NCBI RefSeq assembly: GCF_000425365.1
Contig: NZ_AUDH01000004.1
Location: 124,001-188,000, forward strand
Length of the DNA stretch: 64,000 bases
Direction: 5' to 3'
Origin: Rubritepida flocculans DSM 14296
Lineage (GTDB): Bacteria; Pseudomonadota; Alphaproteobacteria; Acetobacterales; Acetobacteraceae
Shown here: in pieces, positions 47,264 through 54,569 of the stretch
Layout: each line of letters opens with the position of its first letter
Position numbering within the stretch: position 1 is the first letter of the stretch
The notes under the pieces: generated by a model
The model's input: only the letters and a program-made list of their open reading frames with translations
Told to the model about the DNA's origin: nothing
The model's database searches: none
Position numbers and translations under genes: made by a program

Positions 47264-48424
47264 ATGATCTCCTCCTCCTCCCTTTTCGAGCGCCGGTTGC
47301 TGGCGCGCGACCGCGGCGCGGGGGTGCTGCGCAAGCTCTGGTCCATCCCCTGGCTTTTCGTCCTGCTGCTCTGCGCCATCGCGGGCATCGGCTACGTGGC
47401 GCTGACCTCGGCGGGTTCGGGCAATGCCGATCTCTACGCCAACCGCCACGCGCTGCGCTTCGGCTTTTGTCTGGTGATGATGCTGTGCATCGCTTTCGTG
47501 GACATCCGGCTCATCGCCGCTCTGGCGCCGCTCGGCTATCTCGTGGGGGTCGGGCTGCTCGTGTTGGTGGCGCTGCACGGGCAGGTGGGGGGAGGCGCGC
47601 AGCGCTGGATCAATCTCGGGCCCTTCCAGCTTCAGCCCTCGGAGCTGATGAAGATCATGCTGGTGCTGGCTCTCGCCGCCTGGTTCCACCGCGCGAGCTG
47701 GGAGCGCGTGGGCAATCCCTTCTTCCTGCTGCCGCCGCTGCTGCTCGTCGCGGTGCCGGTGGTGCTGATCTACAAGCAGCCGAACCTCGGCACCTCGCTG
47801 ATCACGCTGGCGCTCGGGGGCGTGGTGTTCTGGGCCTCGGGCGTGCGCTGGTGGAAGTTCGCGGGCGTGATCGCGGGGGCCGCGGCGGCCGCGCCCATCG
47901 TCTATGCCAACCTGCGCGACTACCAGCGCGCGCGAATCACCACCTTCCTCGACCCGGAGAGCGACCCGCTGGGGGCGGGCTACAACATCATCCAGTCGAA
48001 GATCGCGCTCGGGTCGGGCGGCGTCTGGGGCAAGGGGTTTCTCCAGGGCACTCAGGGCCACCTGAACTTCCTGCCGGAGAAGGAGACGGACTTCATCTTC
48101 ACGATGATCGCCGAAGAGTTCGGCCTCGTGGGAGCGCTCGTCACGCTCTTCCTCCTCCTCTGCGTGGTGGCCTTCTGCCTGCTGGTGGCGCTGCGCTGCC
48201 GGCACCAGTTCGGGCGGCTGCTTGCCATCGGGCTCGGCGCCAACTGGTTCTTCTATGTCTTCGTGAACGTGGCGATGGTGACCGGCAGCATCCCCGTGGG
48301 CGGCGTTCCGCTGCCGCTGATCAGCCATGGCGGCTCGGCCATGCTCACCACCATGCTCGGCTTCGGGCTGCTGATCGCCGTCTGGGTCCAGCGCGACCTG
48401 GAGTTCGGCGTGGCGCGGGACTGA
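47264..48424 (+). CDS. rodA: Rod shape-determining protein RodA (SEDS glycosyltransferase)
   Basis: 386-aa polytopic SEDS protein that polymerises lipid II glycan strands with PBP2. Hydrophobic helices begin at WLFVLLLCAIAGIGYVAL. QRWINLGPFQLQPSELMKIM and YKQPNLGTSLITLALGGVVF are conserved loops. GKGFLQGTQGHLNFLPEKET holds the essential Asp/Glu region before DFIFTMIAEEFG. The ending PLPLISHGGSAMLTTMLGFG is the SEDS C-terminal signature. ATG at 47264, 88 bp after mrdA. Length matches family (370-385 aa). Confidence 0.96.
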   Translation: MISSSSLFERRLLARDRGAGVLRKLWSIPWLFVLLLCAIAGIGYVALTSAGSGNADLYANRHALRFGFCLVMMLCIAFVDIRLIAALAPLGYLVGVGLLVLVALHGQVGGGAQRWINLGPFQLQPSELMKIMLVLALAAWFHRASWERVGNPFFLLPPLLLVAVPVVLIYKQPNLGTSLITLALGGVVFWASGVRWWKFAGVIAGAAAAAPIVYANLRDYQRARITTFLDPESDPLGAGYNIIQSKIALGSGGVWGKGFLQGTQGHLNFLPEKETDFIFTMIAEEFGLVGALVTLFLLLCVVAFCLLVALRCRHQFGRLLAIGLGANWFFYVFVNVAMVTGSIPVGGVPLPLISHGGSAMLTTMLGFGLLIAVWVQRDLEFGVARD

Positions 48425-48487
48425 AGCACCGCCCTGGACGCGCCCCGCACGGGGCGGCATCGTCGCGCGACAAGGCAGAGGAATCCC

Positions 48488-49195
48488 ATGCCCGCCCCCA
48501 TCCGCGTCCACAGCTGGCCCACCCCGAATGGCCACAAGGTCCACATCCTGCTGGAGGAGCTCGGCCTGCCCTATGAGGTGGTGCCCGTGAACATCGGCGC
48601 GGGCGAGCAGTTCCGGCCGGAGTTCCTGGCCATCACGCCCAACCACCGCATTCCCGCCATCGAGGATCCCGAGGGCCCCGAGGGCCGGCCCCTCGCGCTG
48701 TTCGAGAGCGGGGCCATCCTCATCTATCTCTGCGAGAAGACCGGCTCCTCCCTGCTGCCGGCTGCGGGCGAGGCGCGCCACCTCTGCCTGCAGTGGCTCA
48801 TGTTCCAGATGGGCGGGGTGGGCCCGATGTTCGGCCAGTACAACCACTTCGCGGCCTATGCGCCGGAGAAGATCCCCTACGCCATCACGCGCTACGCGAA
48901 CGAGGTGCAGCGCCTGCACCGGGTGCTGGAGAAGCGCCTCGCGCAGAGCGCCTACCTCGCGGGGCCGGACTACACCATCGCCGACATCGCGACCTTCCCC
49001 TGGGTCCGCAACCCGGACCGGCGCGGGATTGATCTCGCGCATTTCCCTTCCGTGAAACGCTGGCACGATGCCATCGCCGCCCGCGCCGCCGTGCAGCGCG
49101 GGGTGGCGGTGTTGGCCGATCGCCAGCGCCAGGGACCGATGAGCGAGGAGGAACGCGAGAACATGTTCGGCGCCACGCAGTTCAAGGCCCGCTGA
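48488..49195 (+). CDS. YfcG/YghU-type glutathione S-transferase
   Basis: 235-aa GST of the nu/Ure2p-like group. The N-terminus RVHSWPTPNGHKVHILLEEL has the Thr/Asn glutathione-contact residues typical of this class, in place of a Cys or Tyr. ITPNHRIPAIEDPEG supplies the cis-Pro, and FESGAILIYLCEKTG is the Ser contact. QWLMFQMGGVGPMFGQYNHF is diagnostic of YghU/YfcG. Known members are disulfide-bond oxidoreductases on glutathione and peroxides. It is 2 nt before the VOC gene and likely co-transcribed. Confidence 0.92.
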   Translation: MPAPIRVHSWPTPNGHKVHILLEELGLPYEVVPVNIGAGEQFRPEFLAITPNHRIPAIEDPEGPEGRPLALFESGAILIYLCEKTGSSLLPAAGEARHLCLQWLMFQMGGVGPMFGQYNHFAAYAPEKIPYAITRYANEVQRLHRVLEKRLAQSAYLAGPDYTIADIATFPWVRNPDRRGIDLAHFPSVKRWHDAIAARAAVQRGVAVLADRQRQGPMSEEERENMFGATQFKAR

Positions 49196-49197
49196 GG

Positions 49198-49836
49198 ATG
49201 GCAGAGATAGACCACATCGTGCTCGGCGCCCGCACCCTGGAGGAGGGCGCGGCCTTCGTCGAGCAGCATTTCGGCGTGAAGCCGCAGCCCGGCGGCCAGC
49301 ATGAGGGGGCGGGCACGCACAACATGCTCTTGGGCCTTGGCCCAGACTGCTACCTCGAGATCATCGCCGCCGACCCCTCGCAGCCCGAGCCGCCGCATCC
49401 GCGGCTGTTCGACCTGGACGACCCCGGGGTGAAGACCATGCTGGAGGCGGAGCCCCGGCTCCTGGCCTGGGTGGCGCGGACCACGGCCATGGATGCGCTG
49501 ATGGCGCGGCTCGGCCCGCGCGGGGGCGAGGTGCGGGAGATGCGCCGCGGCGACCTGCACTGGCGCATGGCCCTGCCGCCGCAGCGCCAGGATCTGGACA
49601 ACCTGATCCCGCCGATGATCGAGTGGAAGGGCGAACGCGCCGGAAAACGCTTGCGCGACAGCCACTTCCGCCTGGTCGAACTGCTGGCCGAGCACCCGGA
49701 GGCCGATGCGGTGAAGGCCGCTCTTGCCGAGCGCGGGCTCGGGGAGGCGCTGGTCGTCAAGCGCGGCGCGCATCCCCGCCTCGTCGCCCGGCTGCGGGGG
49801 CCGGAAGGACGGGATGTGACCCTCACCTCCGGTTGA
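49198..49836 (+). CDS. VOC-superfamily (glyoxalase-like) protein
   Basis: 212-aa protein of the glyoxalase-like domain family (PF13468 type). DHIVLGARTLEEGAAFVEQH has the first metal His, and GAGTHNMLLGLGPDCYLEII includes HNM and the Glu of the usual His/Glu metal site. The second half (RGDLHWRMALPPQ, DNLIPPMIEWKG) supplies the other ligands. Reaction unknown. Follows the GST gene by 2 nt, so a shared detoxification role is possible. Confidence 0.85.
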   Translation: MAEIDHIVLGARTLEEGAAFVEQHFGVKPQPGGQHEGAGTHNMLLGLGPDCYLEIIAADPSQPEPPHPRLFDLDDPGVKTMLEAEPRLLAWVARTTAMDALMARLGPRGGEVREMRRGDLHWRMALPPQRQDLDNLIPPMIEWKGERAGKRLRDSHFRLVELLAEHPEADAVKAALAERGLGEALVVKRGAHPRLVARLRGPEGRDVTLTSG

Positions 49837-49978
49837 GGCGTCAGGATCGGCTGCGGCGATGGCGTGTATCGAAGAGCTTCCACTCCCTCAGCCGCGGCCG
49901 CCGTGCTATCGCCATGTCATGCAGGAGCAGGCGGACAACGGGATCGGCATCACGCGCAGGGTGGGCGCAGCCCGCCGG

Positions 49979-50575
49979 TCAGCGTGCGGGGCGGGGCGTG
50001 TAGCGCCACACGCTGGCCGGCGGGAAATTCAGCGGCGTCCAGGCCAGCCGTTTCGCCGCGAGGCCGAGCTTGCCATAGGGCAGGGGCGAGGTGATGCAGT
50101 AGGTGTAGAGCAGGAAGCCCTTGCCCGGGGCGACGCTCTCCACCGCCTCCACGAAGGCACGCTGGCGTTCGAGCGGCAGCAGCACCAGCGGGATGCCGCA
50201 GATCGCCGTGCCGATCCGCCCATGCAGGTGTTCGGGCAGGGCGTTCTTCAGATCGAAGGCGTCGCCGCAGATCACGTTCACGCCGGGCAGGGCTTCGCGG
50301 AGGAAGTCGGCCATCTCGGGCACGATCTCGACCACCGTCAGCTTGTGCGCGGGCACGCCCGAGGCGAGCAGCGCGGCCGAGACGACGCCGGTGCCGGCGC
50401 CCAGTTCCAGAACATGCTCCTCCGGGCCGCGCTGCACCGCGGCCGCGATGCGCCGGCACAGCGCCGGCGAGGAGGGGATGATCGAGCCCATCTGCAGCGG
50501 GTTGCGCAGCCAGCGGCGGAAGAAGAGCGCGCTGTTGGCCGTCTCAGCCGGCTTGCTGAAGGTGATGTCGGACAC
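49979..50575 (-). CDS. SAM-dependent methyltransferase, phospholipid N-methyltransferase-like
   Basis: 198-aa Rossmann methyltransferase of the COG3963 group. FFRRWLRNPLQMGSIIPSSP at the N-terminus is typical of PmtA-like and related enzymes. Motif I is VLELGAGTGVVSAAL, with VVEIVPEMADFLRE (SAM ribose Glu) and CGDAFDLKNALP (motif II). The small size fits the Rhodobacter-type PmtA, which methylates phosphatidylethanolamine toward phosphatidylcholine. An rRNA or lipid substrate cannot be decided from sequence. A 59-bp gap to the divergent pleD gene. Confidence 0.8.
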   Translation of the reverse strand: MSDITFSKPAETANSALFFRRWLRNPLQMGSIIPSSPALCRRIAAAVQRGPEEHVLELGAGTGVVSAALLASGVPAHKLTVVEIVPEMADFLREALPGVNVICGDAFDLKNALPEHLHGRIGTAICGIPLVLLPLERQRAFVEAVESVAPGKGFLLYTYCITSPLPYGKLGLAAKRLAWTPLNFPPASVWRYTPRPAR

Positions 50576-50634
50576 GGGGCACTCCTGTTGCGGTCGCGCG
50601 AGGCCCCGGGGCGGCGGTGGGGGAGTTTCGGCGC

Positions 50635-52008
50635 ATGACGGCGCGCATCCTCGCGGTGGACGACATCGCCACCAACCTCCGCCTGCTCGAGGCCAAGCTC
50701 CAGGCCGAGTATTACGAAGTGCTGCTCGCCTCCAGCGGTCCGGAGGCGTTGCACATCGCTTTCACGCAATTGCCAGACGTCATTCTTCTGGATGTCATGA
50801 TGCCGGGGATGGATGGCTATGAAGTGTGCAGGGCGCTGAAAGCGGACCCGCGCACCCAGCACATCCCCGTCGTCATGATCACCGCGCTGACCGACACGGT
50901 GGAGCGCGTGCGTGGCCTGGAGGCCGGGGCGGACGACTTCCTCTCCAAGCCGGTGGACAACGCCACCCTCTTCGCCCGGCTGCGGGCGCTGCTGCGGGTC
51001 AAGCAGGTGCAGGACGCCTGGCGGCTGCGCACGGAGACGGTGCGCGAGCTCGGCATCGAGAGCGGGGCGGAGCCCACCCCTTCGGTGGAGGGCGCCCGCG
51101 CCCTGGTGCTGGGCGCCGACGCGGACGAGGCGCAGCGCGTGCGCGAAGCCCTGCTGGCGGATGGTTTCCTGGTCTATCCGGTCCAGACCGCCGAGGAGGC
51201 GCTGCGCCGCCTCTCCCAGGGCGACCTGGACGTGGCGCTGCTGGCGCTCGGCACGGACCCGAGCGAGGTGCTGCGCCTCGCCTCCCGCCTGCGGGCCCAG
51301 AACGCGACCCGCGATCTGCCGGTGATCCTGCTGGCCGACGCGCAGCAGAAGGAGGAGGTGCTGCGCGGATTCGACCTCGGCGCCAACGATCACTGCTTCC
51401 GCCCGCTCGACCCCAATGAGCTGCGCGCGCGCGCGCGCAACCAGGTGCGCCGCAAGCGGTATCAGGAGCGGTTGCGCGCGGATCTCGACCGCTCGCTGGA
51501 GCTGGCGGTGACGGATCAGCTTACCGGGCTGCGCAACCGCCGCTATGTGCGCCGGCATCTGGACAGCCTCCTGCGCACCGAGAATGCCGCCGTTCTGATC
51601 CTCGACATCGACAAGTTCAAGTCCATCAACGACACCTACGGCCACAACATGGGGGATGCGGCGCTGCGCGAGGTGGCCGAGCGGCTGCGCGAGCAGCTCC
51701 GCGCCGCCGACGTGGTGGCGCGCTATGGCGGCGAGGAATTCCTGGCGGTGCTGGCAGGGGCGGAGGCGCCCGAAGCAATGCGCGTGGCCGAGCGACTGCG
51801 CGCCACCGTGGCGGCGAAGCCGGTGACGGCGGAGGGACACAGCATCCCCGTCACCCTCAGCATCGGCGTGGCGGTCGGCAAGGCGGGAACGCCCGCGGAC
51901 CGACTCATCGGCGCGGCGGACGCAGCCCTGTATCGCGCCAAGCGCGATGGCCGGAACCGGGCCTATCTGGCGACCGAAGAGGAAATGGAGCGCGCGGCGG
52001 CCGAATAG
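50635..52008 (+). CDS. pleD: PleD-like response regulator diguanylate cyclase (REC-REC-GGEEF)
   Basis: 457-aa cyclic-di-GMP synthase. The first receiver has the phosphoacceptor Asp53 (VILLDVMMPGMDGY), the same number as in Caulobacter PleD. The second receiver (ALVLGADADEAQRVREALLA) is degenerate and serves as a dimerisation adaptor. The GGDEF domain has LTGLRNRRYVRRHLD, DIDKFKSINDTYGHNMGD and the active site GGEEF at 365-369. The inhibitory I-site RxxD is at 356-359 (RAAD). ATG at 50635 behind GGGGGAG. In Caulobacter it governs the swarmer-to-stalked switch; a role here in motility-to-surface transition is inference. Confidence 0.96.
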   Translation: MTARILAVDDIATNLRLLEAKLQAEYYEVLLASSGPEALHIAFTQLPDVILLDVMMPGMDGYEVCRALKADPRTQHIPVVMITALTDTVERVRGLEAGADDFLSKPVDNATLFARLRALLRVKQVQDAWRLRTETVRELGIESGAEPTPSVEGARALVLGADADEAQRVREALLADGFLVYPVQTAEEALRRLSQGDLDVALLALGTDPSEVLRLASRLRAQNATRDLPVILLADAQQKEEVLRGFDLGANDHCFRPLDPNELRARARNQVRRKRYQERLRADLDRSLELAVTDQLTGLRNRRYVRRHLDSLLRTENAAVLILDIDKFKSINDTYGHNMGDAALREVAERLREQLRAADVVARYGGEEFLAVLAGAEAPEAMRVAERLRATVAAKPVTAEGHSIPVTLSIGVAVGKAGTPADRLIGAADAALYRAKRDGRNRAYLATEEEMERAAAE

Positions 52009-52033
52009 CTCGTGCCGCCCGCGCCCACGGGGG

Positions 52034-52201
52034 TTACTTGATCTTGCCCTCGCGGAAGAGGACGTGCTTGCGCGCCACGGGGTCGTATTTCTTCAGTTCG
52101 AGCTTGCCGGTCGCGGTGCGGGTGTTCTTCTTCGTCACGTAGAAGTAGCCGGTGTCGGCCGTGCTCACGAGCTTGATGAGGATGGTATTGGCCTTTGCCA
52201 T
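52034..52201 (-). CDS. rpmG: 50S ribosomal protein L33
   Basis: 55-aa L33 read from ATG at 52201 to TAA at 52034-52036. The start [20 protein letters not shown] and the middle [20 protein letters not shown] are canonical, ending [11 protein letters not shown]. It has no cysteine, so it is the zinc-free (C-minus) type. Distinct from the GC-rich neighbours in its high Lys/Thr content, as ribosomal proteins are. The rnr gene on the same strand lies 64 bp upstream. Confidence 0.96.
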   Translation of the reverse strand: MAKANTILIKLVSTADTGYFYVTKKNTRTATGKLELKKYDPVARKHVLFREGKIK

Positions 52202-52265
52202 GTCTGCTGCCGCCTGAATTCGGATCGGGAAGAGGCGCGCTTATCGGCCAGGGCGGGCCTCGGGG

Positions 52266-54569
52266 TCAAGCCTTGCGCCTGCGTCGCGCCCCCCGCAGCG
52301 GCGCCGCCGCCCCGCCCAGCATCAGTTCGAACAGCAGCGAGCCCGTCTGCCCGTTCGCTTCGACGAGGCGGGCCTCCACCGCCTCGCCCAGGCTCAGCAC
52401 CTGGCGGCTGCGGCGGCCGATGAGGCGGCGGTTGCCCTCCTCCACCATCCAGAAATCCTGCGGCAGCGCCTTCATGGGCACGAAGCCGGAGGCGCCGGTC
52501 TCCTCGAGGGTGACGAAGACGCCGAAGGGGTGGATGCCCGAGATGCGCGCGGCGAAGACGGCCCCCACCCGCTCGGCCAGGTAGGCGGCCAGGTAGCGGT
52601 CCACCGCGTCGCGCTCGGCGGCGGCGGCGCGGCGCTCGGTGGCGGTGATGTGCTCGGCGGTGTCGGGGAAGCGGGCGGCCTCGGCTTCCGTGATCCCGTC
52701 CGTGCCGAGCTTCAGGCCGCGGATCAGCGCCCGATGCACCAGCAGGTCGGCATAGCGGCGGATGGGCGAGGTGAAATGCGCGTAGCGCGGCAGCGCCAGG
52801 CCGAAATGGCCCTGGTTGTCCGGCTCATAGGCCGCCTGGGACTGGCTGCGCAGCACCGTCTCATGGACCATGCGCGCCTCCGGCCGGTCGCGCACGGCCT
52901 CCAGCAGCCGCGCGAAATGCGCGGGGCGGATGGACCCCGCATCGGCGAGCGACAGCCCGAGCGTGCCCAGGAACTCGCGCAGCGCGCGCAGCTTCTCGTC
53001 GGTGGGCGGGGCGTGGACGCGATACATGCAGGGCTGGCCAAGCCGCTCGAGCTCCTCGGCCGCGCAGACATTCGCGGCCACCATGAACTCCTCGATCAGC
53101 CGGTGCGAATCGAGGCGTGCGCGGGGAATGACGCCGGTGACGCGGCCCTTCGCGTCGAGCAGCACGCGCCGCTCGGGCAGGTCGAGATCGAGGGTTCCGC
53201 GCCGCTCGCGCGCGCCGAGCAGGGCGCGGAAGGCCCCGTAGAGGCGGGCGATGTGGCCGGGGGCGAGGCCCTCGGGGTCCGTCCCTGCCTCGGCATGGGC
53301 CTGCACCTGCTCGTAGGTGAGCCGTGCTGCGGAGCGCATCAGCCCGCGCCCGAAGCGGTGGCCGGTCTTGTGGCCCTTCGCGTCGAAGCGCATCTCGACG
53401 AAGAGGCAGCCGCGCTCCTCGCCGGGTTTCAGGCTGCACCAGCCGTTCGAGAGCGGCTCGGGCAGCATGGGCACCACGCGGTCGGGGAAATAGACGCTGT
53501 TGCCGCGCGTCCAGGCCTCGCGGTCCAGCGCGGAGCCCGGCTTCACGTAATGCGCGACATCCGCGATGGCGACGAGGATCCGCCAGCCCGCGCCCTCGGG
53601 CTCGGCGAAGACGGCATCGTCGAAGTCGCGCGCGTCCTCGCCGTCGATGGTGACGAGGGGGATGTCGCGCAGATCCTTCCGCGAGCCGAGCGGCACGGCG
53701 CGGGCGCGCTCGGCCTCGCGCTCCGCCTCGGCGGTGAAGAGCTCGGGGATGCCATGGGCGTGGATGCAGATGAGCGAGACGGAGCGCGGCTCGCCCAGCC
53801 TGCCGAGGCGCTCCACGATGCGCGCGGGGCGCAGCCCGAAGCCCGTGGAGGGCAGCGCCTCGGCCAGCACGATCTCGCCGCCATGCGCCCCGCCATCCTC
53901 GCCCCGGGGCACCACCCATTCGGCCTTCTGGCGGCGGTCGGTCGGGATGATGCGCCCGTCCTGGAAGACGCCGAGGATGCGCGCGCGCTCGGTGGGGCGG
54001 CCGAGGCGCTTGAGCGTGCGCCCCTCGTACTTGTCGCCGCCGAGATGGCGCAGCCGCGCCAGCACCCGCTCGCCGGGGGCGAGCGCCGTCTGGCCGCGCC
54101 GCTCGGGGTGCATGTAGATCACGGGCTTGCCGGGCCCGTCCCAGGCCAGGGGCCGCGCGATGGGATCGCCGTCCGGGTCGGTGCCGAAGACCTCCACCAC
54201 GCCCGTGTCGGGCAGGCGTTCGGGGGCGCGCAGCGTGCGCTTGCCCACGGGGGCCGCGCTCGCCTCCAGCTTCATCTCGGAGAGGAGCTGGCGCAGCGCG
54301 GGGCGCTGCTCCGTGGCCAGGCCGAAGTGCCGGGCGATCTCGGTCTTGCCCACCCGGCCTTCGGCGCTGGCGAGGAAGGCGCGGATCTCGGCCTTGGAGG
54401 GCAGGGGCGCGGGGCCGGCGGGGGCGCGGCGGGGGGCCTTCACCTGGGCGCGCGGGGCGCGTTTCGGGGCGCGCTTCGGGGCGGGCGAGTCCTCGCCGGC
54501 GCGGGGCTTGGCGTTGCTCTTCCTGCCGCGCGCGGCGTGGCCCTTGGCCGGCGGCCCGCGCCGGGCCAT
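52266..54569 (-). CDS. rnr: Ribonuclease R
   Basis: 767-aa RNB-family 3'-5' exoribonuclease that digests structured RNA. N-terminal basic tail (about 55 residues, Lys/Arg/Ala-rich), a helix-turn-helix region, cold-shock domains, then the RNB core. The RNB active-site Asp cluster is in IDGEDARDFDDAVFAEP; FTSPIRRYADLLVHRALI is the RNB end motif. A C-terminal S1 domain (SGIHPFGVFVTLEETGASGF) precedes a basic tail. ATG at 54569, overlapping the topA stop by one base. Known roles: rRNA quality control and cold or stress response. Confidence 0.95.
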   Translation of the reverse strand: MARRGPPAKGHAARGRKSNAKPRAGEDSPAPKRAPKRAPRAQVKAPRRAPAGPAPLPSKAEIRAFLASAEGRVGKTEIARHFGLATEQRPALRQLLSEMKLEASAAPVGKRTLRAPERLPDTGVVEVFGTDPDGDPIARPLAWDGPGKPVIYMHPERRGQTALAPGERVLARLRHLGGDKYEGRTLKRLGRPTERARILGVFQDGRIIPTDRRQKAEWVVPRGEDGGAHGGEIVLAEALPSTGFGLRPARIVERLGRLGEPRSVSLICIHAHGIPELFTAEAEREAERARAVPLGSRKDLRDIPLVTIDGEDARDFDDAVFAEPEGAGWRILVAIADVAHYVKPGSALDREAWTRGNSVYFPDRVVPMLPEPLSNGWCSLKPGEERGCLFVEMRFDAKGHKTGHRFGRGLMRSAARLTYEQVQAHAEAGTDPEGLAPGHIARLYGAFRALLGARERRGTLDLDLPERRVLLDAKGRVTGVIPRARLDSHRLIEEFMVAANVCAAEELERLGQPCMYRVHAPPTDEKLRALREFLGTLGLSLADAGSIRPAHFARLLEAVRDRPEARMVHETVLRSQSQAAYEPDNQGHFGLALPRYAHFTSPIRRYADLLVHRALIRGLKLGTDGITEAEAARFPDTAEHITATERRAAAAERDAVDRYLAAYLAERVGAVFAARISGIHPFGVFVTLEETGASGFVPMKALPQDFWMVEEGNRRLIGRRSRQVLSLGEAVEARLVEANGQTGSLLFELMLGGAAAPLRGARRRRKA